64,000 nt of DNA from Ignisphaera sp. (GTDB lineage: Archaea; Thermoproteota; Thermoprotei_A; Sulfolobales; Ignisphaeraceae). The notes beneath the pieces are model-generated. The model was not told where the DNA came from, did no database searches, and saw only the letters and a list, made by a program, of their open reading frames with translations. The stretch is from positions 62,001 through 126,000 of the forward strand of contig JAWBKZ010000003.1 of NCBI GenBank assembly GCA_038831005.1, written 5' to 3'. Below are positions 43,864-52,991 of this stretch, one piece after another. Each line of letters starts with the position of its first letter. Position 1 is the first letter of the stretch. A program made the translations under genes and the position numbers.

Positions 43864-44655
43864 ATGAAGTTAATGAAGTGGAGAGAACTAGATATACTGA
43901 TTTCGCAAGCGGATATTGTATTGGAGATTATTGAAGCCCGTAACCCAATTTCTACTAGGTGTAGATTTGTTGAAGAAGTTGTTAAGCGTAAAAATAAAAA
44001 ACTTGTTGTTGTACTTAATAAATGTGATCTTGTTCCTAAAGATGTTTGTCGATCGTGGACAAAATTGCTTGCCAGTGAAGGATTTACAGCGATATGTTTT
44101 TCTCGTAAGTTCAAAAAGCATGTAGAGTATCTCAAGAGACTTATAGAAGATATAGTAGAGATAAAACCTATAACGGTAGCTGTTGTTGGATATCCTAAGG
44201 TAGGTAAATCTTCGTTGATTAATGCTCTAAAAGGTAAGAATTCTGCATCAACAAGTCCGTATCCTGGATCTCCAGGTTATACTAAAGCTAGCCAGAAGTA
44301 CAAGGTAGCTCCAGGAGTATATCTAATAGACACACCCGGCATAATACCTATACACAATACCAACGATATTGAGCTACTAATAAGATCTAGCCCTATAGAG
44401 AAAATAGGTAATACACTTCATGTAGTATTCAAATTGATAGAGACAATTATAAACAATAACAAGTATGCATTTAAAGAAACCTACGGTATAGATTCTCTAG
44501 ATCCTCTAGAAATTTTAAACAGACTAGCCATAAAGCGAGGATGGTTTATAGGTAAAGGCTCGGAAAGAGAACCTAATCTTTTTGAAGCCTCTAGAGCTAT
44601 TATAAGAGATTACCTAAAAGGTAAGATAAAATTCTATATATCACCTCCCACATAA
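43864..44655 (+). CDS. Circularly permuted GTPase (YlqF/Nog-like)
   Basis: Encodes about 263 residues. GTPase motifs occur in permuted order: G4 NKCDLVPK (near 55) first, then G1 GYPKVGKS (near 113) and G3 DTPG (near 155). The N-terminal WRELDILISQADIVLEIIEARNP is characteristic. Relatives act in large-subunit assembly. The ATG at 43864 follows TTGGGTAG and gives the typical family N-terminus; a TTG at 43849 would add five residues. It converges with the Trm10 gene. Confidence 0.9.
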   Translation: MKLMKWRELDILISQADIVLEIIEARNPISTRCRFVEEVVKRKNKKLVVVLNKCDLVPKDVCRSWTKLLASEGFTAICFSRKFKKHVEYLKRLIEDIVEIKPITVAVVGYPKVGKSSLINALKGKNSASTSPYPGSPGYTKASQKYKVAPGVYLIDTPGIIPIHNTNDIELLIRSSPIEKIGNTLHVVFKLIETIINNNKYAFKETYGIDSLDPLEILNRLAIKRGWFIGKGSEREPNLFEASRAIIRDYLKGKIKFYISPPT

Positions 44656-45687
44656 CTACCCTTTTCGTATCTTAGCAAGAATCTTCTTTAGATATCGCTC
44701 AGGTAACCGATAAAGTTTCATATATTCAACTATATCGCTATATTCTATATCTCTACTGTTTCTATAAACTTTCTTAAGTTCATACACTATTCTCGAAATT
44801 TTATCATCTACACCCATACAATCTATTATAGCTTCTTCCATTTGTTTATCTCCCAACCTGATCCTCAATATAAAGTCGATCACTTTGTTTATCTCATTGG
44901 GGACCCCTATTGATGAGCCCTTAAGCTTTATAGCTTTTCTCTCAACATCCAACGAATGGAGCCTATAAATCATATATGTTGCGTAGGGTCTGGAATAAAG
45001 TCTATCAACTATACCTCCAATTACGAAATAATTAAAACGAAAAACATCTTCTGCAGATAATATCTCTTCAGCATAAGGATCAAGCATTAGTGTTCGAGAT
45101 CTATCTATAAATGAATATGGACTGGAATCCATATACCAGGGACATAAGAAATGAATGTGTTTTCTTAGTCTGGCTAGAGTTTCTGAAGGAGCTGAAACAA
45201 AGACTAGGTGATAATCTGTTAACCACCTCCTAATCACGTTAATAGAGACTACTATCTGCTTCAAAAGTTTCAGCTTCTCTTTCTCATGATGTAACTCCCA
45301 CAAACTTAGATCAATCATAAATACAGGAATTTTAGAAACAATATCCATGAATGAAGCTAGCAACTTGATTGATAGATCTTGAGAACAATACTCATCGCTA
45401 CGCACAATTGTTGCATCTGAACAATACATATCTTTAGCTGGATACAGAATGTATATCCCTTTGTAGAATCCTGCTAAAACTCCTTTACTCTTTTCAGTAC
45501 ATATCTTCAGTTTATTCAATAGAAGTGCTATAGCTATTTTATGGAGAACTTCTCTAGAACTGCTCTTGTAACCTGTAAGAATATACTTTATTGTTTTTGC
45601 ACTTAGAGCGAGAAAAACTATACCATGCATTCTTAGCGTGTAGGTAAAAGCATCGACAATAACATCTCTAACCATGTTTATAGTCAC
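44656..45687 (-). CDS. tRNA (purine-9 N1) methyltransferase, Trm10 family
   Basis: Encodes 343 residues. The central SPOUT core is recognisable: FMIDLSLWELHHEKEKLKLLKQIVVSINVIRRW, HLVFVSAPSETLARL, SRTLMLDPYAEEILSAEDV and FVIGGIVDR, the knot region binding SAM. An N-terminal about 110-residue domain and a C-terminal helical tail (YRLPERYLKKILAKIRKG) match archaeal Trm10 of Sulfolobus, which makes m1A9; m1G9 or dual activity occurs elsewhere, so specificity is uncertain. The start is GTG at 45687 or ATG at 45675. Confidence 0.85.
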   Translation of the reverse strand: MTINMVRDVIVDAFTYTLRMHGIVFLALSAKTIKYILTGYKSSSREVLHKIAIALLLNKLKICTEKSKGVLAGFYKGIYILYPAKDMYCSDATIVRSDEYCSQDLSIKLLASFMDIVSKIPVFMIDLSLWELHHEKEKLKLLKQIVVSINVIRRWLTDYHLVFVSAPSETLARLRKHIHFLCPWYMDSSPYSFIDRSRTLMLDPYAEEILSAEDVFRFNYFVIGGIVDRLYSRPYATYMIYRLHSLDVERKAIKLKGSSIGVPNEINKVIDFILRIRLGDKQMEEAIIDCMGVDDKISRIVYELKKVYRNSRDIEYSDIVEYMKLYRLPERYLKKILAKIRKG

Positions 45688-45737
45688 AGATACACCTATA
45701 AAAGAGCTTTAGTGAATCTCGTTATCAAGTGATACAG

Positions 45738-46757
45738 CTATACACTACTTGATACATTAAGAGCTATGAATTCTTTCTCAAGCTCCTTAACAGTATTCTT
45801 ATACATAGCTATACTCCTTGTCTCCACAGGATTTAGCCCTCTTACTTGAGCTAGATAAACACTAGCTATACCAGCTATTAGAGAACCATAGAGATGTCTT
45901 TCAATAATGTTGCCTCTTAGCTTCAATATATAGGTTCTTAGCCCTACGGATTTCAGGTATTCGTTATAGAAACCTATCAGCTTATCTTCATAGAGAATAT
46001 CAGATTCAATCAGTATAGCTACATCCCTAACTTTCGCATTTTCCCATCCAACTATATCGTTATGGAATAATTCAGGAGCTATTTCAACTTTTACTGGAAT
46101 CTTAGAGTTCTCGTTGAATTCATCCTTTATTCTGTACGCTAGTGCCTGAAATCTTGATGTAGATACTATAGTTATGATTTGAGAATTCAAAACAAAATTT
46201 GTTATCTCTCTAGCTGTTTCTTTAGCACCTTCAATATCTTTCAGAACATTGATAGAAGATAAAACAACATCCATAGGCACAATCTCTATACCGCATCTCG
46301 ATAGAAGCTTTAGAGAGGCTATGAACATTATAGGCATAGCTAGTCTTGGAACAAGATCACTTCTTACAACGACATATGGTAAACGCCTATGTTTCGCAAT
46401 ATCTAGAAGCTTACCACCCGATGTAACTATACACACCTTTGAGCTTCTCTCTAGAGCTTTCAAAGTTGATGAGATAGTTTCCAAGGTATTTCCTGAGTAA
46501 CTTATAGCTAATACTACTGAATCTCTACGTAAAATGGTTTTAGGAATATAGAAATCCTTGTAGACGTGCACAGCTACATTACTATAGTCTGAGGCTATAG
46601 AAGCTAATAGGTCTCCCACAATTCCGCTACCGCCTAATCCTGTAACTACTACCTTTTCTGCATAACCAAGATCTATACTATTCTCTACTACGTAGTCCAA
46701 TGCTTCTAGACTATATTTGTACCAGTTCATATAGTGATCAAGCATATATAATCCCAT
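45738..46757 (-). CDS. Bifunctional phosphoglucose/phosphomannose isomerase
   Basis: Encodes 339 residues with two SIS halves. The first contains VVTGLGGSGIVGDLLASI and VLAISYSGNTLETISSTLKAL. The second has FNENSKIPVKVEIAPELFHNDIVGWE, the diagnostic glutamate and His region, and LYGSLIAGIASVYLAQVRGLNPVETRSI. It interconverts glucose-6-phosphate and fructose-6-phosphate and accepts mannose-6-phosphate, as in Pyrobaculum and Aeropyrum. It is a single gene; the ATG at 46757 is used. Confidence 0.93.
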   Translation of the reverse strand: MGLYMLDHYMNWYKYSLEALDYVVENSIDLGYAEKVVVTGLGGSGIVGDLLASIASDYSNVAVHVYKDFYIPKTILRRDSVVLAISYSGNTLETISSTLKALERSSKVCIVTSGGKLLDIAKHRRLPYVVVRSDLVPRLAMPIMFIASLKLLSRCGIEIVPMDVVLSSINVLKDIEGAKETAREITNFVLNSQIITIVSTSRFQALAYRIKDEFNENSKIPVKVEIAPELFHNDIVGWENAKVRDVAILIESDILYEDKLIGFYNEYLKSVGLRTYILKLRGNIIERHLYGSLIAGIASVYLAQVRGLNPVETRSIAMYKNTVKELEKEFIALNVSSSV

Positions 46758-46893
46758 CTGGAGACGCCCACATTTGTTATCAACTATCTAGATATACGAT
46801 ATATTAAAGCTGTATGCTGTAAAGAGGTTAGATCTCAGCAACGCTTTCAAAAGCTTTTAAGCGTAACAGATGTTGGTTGTTCTTGGTGAGCAC

Positions 46894-47103
46894 ATGCCTA
46901 TATTTGTTTCGGATGAAGGCAGATTTTATGAGCTAGCTAAAAATGCTGTTGAATGTAGAGTAAAGAGTGATAAAAGAAGAGGTATAGTGAAACTAAAAGC
47001 AAGAACGAAGAGATATTTGTATACTTATATAGTCTCAAGCGATAATGCTACATCAGCTATAGAAAAACTCAAGAGCGTGTGTAAGTCACTCAAAGAGATT
47101 TAA
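46894..47103 (+). CDS. rpl38e: Ribosomal protein L38e
   Basis: Encodes 69 residues starting MPIFVSDEGRFYELAKNAVECRV, with the core IVKLKARTKRYLYTYIV and a final helix, closely following the eukaryotic L38 pattern (V-K-x-K-x-R-x-x-R-Y-L-Y-T). I chose the ATG at 46894 because TTGGTGAG precedes it and it gives the usual MP- start; an ATG at 46870 is in frame. L38e is patchy in Crenarchaeota. The stop is inside box C of the next sRNA. Confidence 0.8.
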   Translation: MPIFVSDEGRFYELAKNAVECRVKSDKRRGIVKLKARTKRYLYTYIVSSDNATSAIEKLKSVCKSLKEI

Positions 47104-47158
47104 TGATGTGTAGTTTTAACCCCATCTGAGAAATGATGATGGTCGGCGCTTCTGATTT
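47102..47158 (+). ncRNA. Box C/D guide sRNA overlapping the L38e stop
   Basis: Box C ATGATGT (47103-47109), a 16-nt guide GTAGTTTTAACCCCAT, D' CTGA (47126-47129), GAA, C' ATGATGA (47133-47139), a 12-nt guide TGGTCGGCGCTT and box D CTGA (47152-47155). All four boxes are near consensus. D+5 targets would be the fifth base of AUGGG and of AAGCG, both G. It is probably processed from the L38e transcript. Confidence 0.88.
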
Positions 47159-47184
47159 CTGAAGATATTTTCTTGTTATATTAC

Positions 47185-47427
47185 TTATTCTTCTGTATGC
47201 TTTGTGATGTCTATTACAGTATGGCTAGAAACTTCTACAGAAATAGCATCAACTGGACACAGTATTGTACATCCATAACAAGATATGCATGAATCATCAT
47301 TAACTACAATTCTATTAATGTTCTCGTCTACTTTAAATACATTGGTGGGACATAGATTTAAACAAAGTTTACATAAATTGCATCTCGAATAATCTAAGGT
47401 TACATTACCTTTAACCACTATACTCAT
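47185..47427 (-). CDS. Ferredoxin with two [4Fe-4S] clusters
   Basis: Encodes 80 residues with two classical motifs, CNLCKLCLNLCP and CISCYGCTILCP, each CxxCxxCxxxCP, giving a 2[4Fe-4S] polyferredoxin-type fold. The N-terminal VVKGNVTLDYSRC resembles the iron-sulfur delta-type subunits of oxidoreductases (2-oxoacid oxidoreductase), but no partner genes are nearby, so it is probably a stand-alone electron carrier. The ATG at 47427 is used. Confidence 0.9.
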   Translation of the reverse strand: MSIVVKGNVTLDYSRCNLCKLCLNLCPTNVFKVDENINRIVVNDDSCISCYGCTILCPVDAISVEVSSHTVIDITKHTEE

Positions 47428-47635
47428 ACCTCGTGTGTCGCACCATATTCACTATATTAATACATCCTTAATCTTTTTGGTTAAATTATAATACTACTCG
47501 TTTTTCTATATTATATATCTAGCCATACATGTATAACTTAAACAATACTTGTATTTTTTTAGTGCAACATGTAAGTATTATTCATAAAAAGTTAAAAAGT
47601 TTTAGAACAAATATATTTGTTTCGGTTAAAAGAAT

Positions 47636-48316
47636 ATGTTACCAGAAGATGCTATAGCTTTAATGATGTCTACCGCTTATTCAGCTCCATATATAGATGA
47701 AGTTGACAATAGATGTATCTTAAGTAGCACAGAGGTAATGAAGCTTATAGAAATGTATGAAGGTGAGGCTAGAGAATACATAATGTTAAATGGAATAAAG
47801 CTGATTTCATCAAACAGGTTAAGTGAAGATGCCTACATTCTCTGTAGCAATATGTTAATATATATAGGTAGATTTGATGGAGGATATGTACCATCAGATG
47901 AAATACTGAAGTACAGAAAATCATGTCTGGATATAGTTTCGCTTCATACACATCCTATACCTTTACCCCTACCTACACTAGAGGATGTTGTATCTACACA
48001 ACAAGTTGGCTACAATACCGAATGTGTTTTAAGTAAAATAGGTAAGTACAACGCAAAGATGATATGTATAGAACCTACAAAAGATTGGAACAGCATCCTA
48101 AACTCTATGGAGTTTTTTACTGAGGCTGTCTATAGGCTAGTCGATAGGTATATAGTTGTTGAAGATGAGTTTAGTATAAGATTCGTACCCTATCCTTCCG
48201 AAAACAGTCTACAGACTATAGAAAGTGAGTTTATTAAGGTTCTTAAAGGAGATGCATACATAGATGTCGTTATACTAGATATGAGACTAAGTGAATATCT
48301 CCATATCACCTGGTAG
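47636..48316 (+). CDS. JAMM/MPN-like protein
   Basis: Encodes 226 residues. VSLHTHPIPLPLPTLEDVVS (101-120) gives H104-x-H106-P then T114-x-x-D117, a JAMM-type zinc site with Thr in place of Ser and shortened spacing. The preceding beta-strand CSNMLIYIGRFDGGYV and following VGYNTECVLSKIGKYNAKMICIEP fit the fold. Deubiquitinase-like or Pcc-type hydrolysis of isopeptide bonds is a possibility; a SAMP/Urm1-like substrate is speculative. There is no clear ribosome binding site, so it may be leaderless. Confidence 0.5.
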   Translation: MLPEDAIALMMSTAYSAPYIDEVDNRCILSSTEVMKLIEMYEGEAREYIMLNGIKLISSNRLSEDAYILCSNMLIYIGRFDGGYVPSDEILKYRKSCLDIVSLHTHPIPLPLPTLEDVVSTQQVGYNTECVLSKIGKYNAKMICIEPTKDWNSILNSMEFFTEAVYRLVDRYIVVEDEFSIRFVPYPSENSLQTIESEFIKVLKGDAYIDVVILDMRLSEYLHITW

Positions 48317-48454
48317 TTATAGCATATTCTCATTGGCTACTGTTTCAATTAATTCATTATAGAATGTTATAGAGGATAAAACAATCGATCCATATTACGT
48401 ATGTCCTCGATATTCATGGAGGTATATTAGCTTCTAATAGGTTTTCGCTAACTT

Positions 48455-49786
48455 ATGAAGAGCCTATTAAGTAGATATATAGTTACAAGCGATCCTGTGT
48501 ATGGGTATATAAAGATCTATGACCATGAGGTATCAATATTAGAGAGTGAGGCTTTTCAAAGACTTAGAAGAATTAAACACCTTGGTGTTACAGATTACGC
48601 GTATCCTGGAGCTACATATACTACTTTTCTTCACAGTATTGGGACAGCTCATATAGTTGAAAACATGGTTAGAGAAGTTCTGGTTAAAGCTGATGTTAGT
48701 TACGATGATATTGAGAGATACGTTGTTCTTCTCAGGTTGATACTACTTTTACATGATGTTGGCTATGGACCTTATACATACGTATTTGAGGAAGCCATTC
48801 TAGAGCCCCGACAACTAACACATGAGGGTATGGGAGCTAGAATTGCTGAAGAGTTCAGCGAGATTTCAGTCGGTATAGAGAAGGCTTTAAGGGATTACGG
48901 ATATACATATAAACATGTTATTCAAGCCATAAACAGTAGAAACATAGATAATTGGCCTTTCAGGTCTCAAATAAATAGTGAAATAAACGAAAAGGTGCTG
49001 TTTCATTTTTTTAAGGGAGCTTTTAGTGCCAATACTATAGATCGTGTCTTAAGAGATTCATATTATACAGGAGCAATACGTTCAGTAATAGACTGGCGTA
49101 AGCTACTATACTATACACTTCCGTATGAGGATGGCGTTGTGTTTGATAGTAGGGCTACAGATATACTAGAGCAAATCTTGATAACGAAAATGAGACTCCT
49201 GCTACATGTCTACTATGATTCTGAGGTAAGGAGCACATCAATATTTTGTAGAAATGTATTGAAGAAATTGGATCAAGAGAAGCTTATAGATTTTGATGCT
49301 ATAGTAAGAGATGTTTATAGGTACTTAACTTTAGACGATTACACAATTTTCTCTATAGAAAATGTAAGATACGTAAAAGAGGTTAAGAGTTTCACATATG
49401 GCAGAAATCCTTATGTTGCCTGCATTGAATATTATGTACCTCGAGAGAAGTATTTCAAGACAGATATAGATATAAATGAGATTAAACGGATCGTGGTAGA
49501 ACGTATTAGAGATTGTGGAACCGAAATAGATGTAGATAGTGATCTTTTTATCGATGTTTTGAACCATTTAATGAAACTAATATTCAAAGAAAGAGAATAT
49601 GAGATCTCGACTAGATATGGAGATGGCTCTATAGTCAAAACGAAGATCTACGATTTTCTACCTACATTATTTAACTGTAAAGTAGTAGCCTTTAGAGTGT
49701 ACGTCAAGAGAACCTTGAGTGATAAGGTATGTAACATGAGGTACAAGATCATATCCTCTATAGATAACGAGATAGGAGTTTATTGA
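48455..49786 (+). CDS. HD-superfamily phosphohydrolase (dNTPase-like)
   Basis: Encodes 443 residues. The N-terminal segment VYGYIKIYDHEVSILESEAFQRLRRIKHLG and FLHSIGTAHIVE (first His), followed by LLLHDVGYGPYTYVFEEAI (HD pair), is the SAMHD1/dGTPase-like pattern that includes an archaeal group. A long helical middle and a C-terminal region with mixed strands follow. Likely hydrolysis of dNTPs or a related phosphomonoester. It converges with the following minus-strand gene, overlapping by 7 bases. The ATG at 48455 is used. Confidence 0.87.
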   Translation: MKSLLSRYIVTSDPVYGYIKIYDHEVSILESEAFQRLRRIKHLGVTDYAYPGATYTTFLHSIGTAHIVENMVREVLVKADVSYDDIERYVVLLRLILLLHDVGYGPYTYVFEEAILEPRQLTHEGMGARIAEEFSEISVGIEKALRDYGYTYKHVIQAINSRNIDNWPFRSQINSEINEKVLFHFFKGAFSANTIDRVLRDSYYTGAIRSVIDWRKLLYYTLPYEDGVVFDSRATDILEQILITKMRLLLHVYYDSEVRSTSIFCRNVLKKLDQEKLIDFDAIVRDVYRYLTLDDYTIFSIENVRYVKEVKSFTYGRNPYVACIEYYVPREKYFKTDIDINEIKRIVVERIRDCGTEIDVDSDLFIDVLNHLMKLIFKEREYEISTRYGDGSIVKTKIYDFLPTLFNCKVVAFRVYVKRTLSDKVCNMRYKIISSIDNEIGVY

Positions 49787-50424
49787 ACAAGTTCGATATA
49801 CGTATGTACGAGTTTAGTGATACTTTCTATTGGTAACCGTACCACCCTCAATAAGGCCATGTCATAGATGTACACATATTTAATTATCCAGTTCTTTAGA
49901 TACGTAACTACATCATAATCTATGGCATAGAATTTCCTAGCTATAGCTATAGCTTTTTCAAGTTCATCTTCTGATCTTTCTTCTGGTTTCTTCAGAAGTT
50001 CTAGCGGAATTAGGGGTACTACACCATAGGGATAGGCAAAAGTCAGTAAAATTGATCCCTCTTTTATTATCTGCAGAATCTTCTTTATATGTCTAGCTAT
50101 GATGTAGTGGTATCCCTCGAGAATGTATTCGGCAGGTATTGAGTGAGTCTCTATCTCTATACATATTCTTTCTGATTCATTTTCAGCATAAACATCGCAT
50201 TTTGTTGTTCCTACAGTCTCTTCTATAGATACATAATTGTAGCCTTCATTCTTAACATGTGAATGTATAAGTACTTCGGCAAGGATATGTGTTACTGTTA
50301 CTCCCTTCTCTACCAACTTCATAGCTCTATAGATAATACCATCCGTACTTTCTATACCTAGCCGGCTAGATATCGTCATCAATAATGTGTATAGATCTAG
50401 ACTTTCTATCACAGTTCTCCACAC
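49780..50424 (-). CDS. Hypothetical protein, possible PD-(D/E)XK fold
   Basis: Encodes 214 residues, mainly helical. KCDVYAENESERICIEIETHSIP (near 80-103) has the Asp...Glu-x-Glu arrangement of a restriction-endonuclease core, with Glu in the Lys position, and is followed by a helix (YILEGYHYIIARHIKKILQ). This is suggestive only. Residues after 120 are unassigned. It converges with the HD phosphohydrolase gene and diverges from dtdA. Confidence 0.5.
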   Translation of the reverse strand: MWRTVIESLDLYTLLMTISSRLGIESTDGIIYRAMKLVEKGVTVTHILAEVLIHSHVKNEGYNYVSIEETVGTTKCDVYAENESERICIEIETHSIPAEYILEGYHYIIARHIKKILQIIKEGSILLTFAYPYGVVPLIPLELLKKPEERSEDELEKAIAIARKFYAIDYDVVTYLKNWIIKYVYIYDMALLRVVRLPIESITKLVHTYIELVQ

Positions 50425-50498
50425 AACTATCCCTAAAGCTTATAGCTAGGTATAGCTTTAGTAGGATATATCCTTAAATCATAGATGGGTAACATGAA

Positions 50499-51356
50499 GT
50501 GGATACAGTAATAGCCTACTATGTTGAGGATCCTGCAGGTAAAGGAATAATTAAATATATAATTGAACTTGCTAAATGTTTAGAAGATAATACCTTGAAC
50601 AGCAACATTAAAGAGCTTAAGGAATGTTATATTTGTAGAAATGACAACGTTTCTCTACTTGGATTCAATATCGATGTTATATATCTTGAAGTACTCAACA
50701 ATTTTTCTAGCGCAGAAAATTACGTGATAGTCTCACGACATAGCGCAAAATCTGGGAAACCTAGTTTAACTACTCATACACCTGGAAACCCTTGGGGAAG
50801 AAATGATTTCGGTGGAAGACCTTGGGAAATGCCTCCATCAAATCCTGTACTGATGTGGTACATCATTAAAGGACTGAATAAGTATAGTATAGAATATGGA
50901 TTAGAAAATAAGTATGAAGTATGTTACGAAGTGACCCACCATGGACCCACATCTATAAATAAACCGGTGACATTTGTAGAGCTCGGAAGTAGCGAAAAAG
51001 AATGGATTAACACCAATGCTCAAGAAGCTATAGCTATGGCAATTCTAGAGACTATTAGAGAATTCAGAGCTCGGAGAACCGAAAATGAATGCACTGTATC
51101 TGTAGGATTTGGTGGATCACACTATGCACCAATCTTTACTAAGAGAGCTTTTGAAGAAAATGAATGCTATGGTCATATGATACCGAACTATGTGATAAAG
51201 GAGTTAAAGTTAGAGGAGCTGAAATTTATAGCTAGAAAAGCTATAGAACTTACACCAGGAAGTAAAAGAATTGTAATTGAGAAGATGAGGAAAGAAATGA
51301 GAGAAATTATAGAGGAAGAAGCAAATAAGCATAATCTCGAGGTAGTTAGGTACTAG
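50499..51356 (+). CDS. dtdA: D-aminoacyl-tRNA deacylase (DTD2)
   Basis: Encodes 285 residues. Family motifs are clear: VSRHSAKSGKPSLTTHTPGN, YEVTHHGPT, FVELGSSEKEW and VGFGGSHYAP with a following YGHMIPNY. DTD2 removes D-amino acids from tRNA and also N-ethyl adducts from aldehydes, in archaea and plants. It has a two-zinc active site. The start is GTG at 50499, with GATGGGTAAC upstream. A single-gene unit. Confidence 0.95.
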   Translation: MDTVIAYYVEDPAGKGIIKYIIELAKCLEDNTLNSNIKELKECYICRNDNVSLLGFNIDVIYLEVLNNFSSAENYVIVSRHSAKSGKPSLTTHTPGNPWGRNDFGGRPWEMPPSNPVLMWYIIKGLNKYSIEYGLENKYEVCYEVTHHGPTSINKPVTFVELGSSEKEWINTNAQEAIAMAILETIREFRARRTENECTVSVGFGGSHYAPIFTKRAFEENECYGHMIPNYVIKELKLEELKFIARKAIELTPGSKRIVIEKMRKEMREIIEEEANKHNLEVVRY

Positions 51357-51596
51357 AATACAATACTTCTTTGGATAAGAGTTGATAAATATGTACTATA
51401 GTATACGAAATGAAGATATGGATATCTCTAAATATGTCTTGTTCTTTTACGATTTGAGAAATGTAGGGTCTAAGTCAGATAATAGAATTAGTTGTTGTAA
51501 CATTATAAAATTGTAGAGTTTCATAATATATCTAGAGAGATATCATGAATATCCATTACATTAGAGTTCTAGTGACTAGTTTCTTGATCAATGTTT
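51357..51596. other. Short intergenic stretch, nothing called
   Basis: About 240 bases between dtdA and aCPSF2. A 41-codon frame starting MYYSIRNEDMDISKYVLFF at 51391 is weak and ends in cysteines; I do not consider it a supported gene. No guide RNA or repeat was seen. Confidence 0.3.
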
Positions 51597-52862
51597 CTAG
51601 ATCTCTATAGTTTCACCGTTTTTAGGAGCATAAAATTCTATTCCAAGTTCTTCACGTATCCTATAACCGATCGTATATATAGCATCTTCAGATCCATGTA
51701 CTAGAACAACTTTTTCTATATTTTTTACAGACTTAATTATGTTCATCAGTTCTTCTGATCCAGCATGACTTGAAAAATCAAACCAGAACACCTTTGCATT
51801 TACAGGTTGTCCATTTTCTTCAAGACTGCCATCAACGAGAAGTTTTCTTCCAGGCGTAGTAGTAGCTTGAAAGCTAACCAATATTACGGCGTTTCTACTA
51901 TTGAAGCCGAGTCTCTTGATATAGTATACAGCTGGTCCTCCCTTTAGCATACCAGCTGGTGCAACAATTATGTTGCCTGGTTCACTACATATTTTCTTCC
52001 TCATTTGAGATGATCTAACTGACTCAAATAGTGTGTAAGCTTTTCTGAGTAGATCGATACGGTTTATATATTCTTCTTGTTCAAGATATAGTGACAGTAT
52101 TTCACGTGCCATACCGTCGTAATATACATTTGTATAGGGCATTCTATCAGCTAAAACAGCTAGAATCTCTTGAGCTCTACCTAACGAGAATGAAGGTATC
52201 AACACGCTACCTCCTTCATCTAAAACACTCTTTATCGTTTCAACAAATTTTTCTTCAACTCTGTTGCGTGGAGGATGGTTGAACATACCATATGTAGATT
52301 CCATAATGATTACATCTGCATTCATATTTGTTGGATCTACACCTTTCACCAATTTCGTATCTATTGTATTTATATCACCTGTATAGATGATTGTCCTATT
52401 TTTTGTATGAATTCTAAACATAGCGCTTCCAGGTATATGTCCAGCATTAAGTAACTCGATACTTACTCCATTGAGTTCAACTGTTTCATTGATTCCTGCA
52501 GCTTTCGAGTTTTCCAACATTGTTGCAAGTTCTGGATATTCAAAAGGTAAGTAGTATCCTGAGAGCCTTAGCATATCTTCTATCATTAATTTTCCTGCAA
52601 CAAGTGTAAGATTTGTAGCTATAAGTAAAGGTTTTGCTGAAACATATAGAAGTGGAGCTGCACCTATATGATCTAGATGAGCATGAGTCACCAATACCGC
52701 CTTTAGCTGTGAAGGTGCTACTGATAACGGAAATACCGGTTTATCATATTCATCGAATGATATGCCATAGTCTAAAAGTAGAGAACTAGAGCCATTTGCT
52801 TCAGAAAGCAGTATAGCTGTTCTTCCAACCTCTCTTCCAGCACCTAATACCGTTATCTTCAA
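51597..52862 (-). CDS. Beta-CASP ribonuclease aCPSF2
   Basis: Encodes 421 residues of metallo-beta-lactamase plus beta-CASP. The zinc motifs are present: THAHLDHIG (HxHxDH), LNAGHIPGSAMF and YTGDINT. Beta-CASP motifs A (IMESTYG), B (AVILVSFQ) and C (KVVLVHGSEDA) follow. There are no N-terminal KH domains, so it is aCPSF2 rather than aCPSF1. The family has 5' to 3' exonuclease and endonuclease activity and acts in mRNA turnover or 3' end processing. The start is TTG at 52862. Confidence 0.93.
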   Translation of the reverse strand: MKITVLGAGREVGRTAILLSEANGSSSLLLDYGISFDEYDKPVFPLSVAPSQLKAVLVTHAHLDHIGAAPLLYVSAKPLLIATNLTLVAGKLMIEDMLRLSGYYLPFEYPELATMLENSKAAGINETVELNGVSIELLNAGHIPGSAMFRIHTKNRTIIYTGDINTIDTKLVKGVDPTNMNADVIIMESTYGMFNHPPRNRVEEKFVETIKSVLDEGGSVLIPSFSLGRAQEILAVLADRMPYTNVYYDGMAREILSLYLEQEEYINRIDLLRKAYTLFESVRSSQMRKKICSEPGNIIVAPAGMLKGGPAVYYIKRLGFNSRNAVILVSFQATTTPGRKLLVDGSLEENGQPVNAKVFWFDFSSHAGSEELMNIIKSVKNIEKVVLVHGSEDAIYTIGYRIREELGIEFYAPKNGETIEI

Positions 52863-52991
52863 GCTATAACATCCTCTACTACTGTATCAACAATATCCTC
52901 AATACCTATAAACTCTTTTTCAGGATTTTAAGCCGAAATGGTCCTAGAACATATACAACCTAATGATCATGGCATAGTTATCGATATAGTC

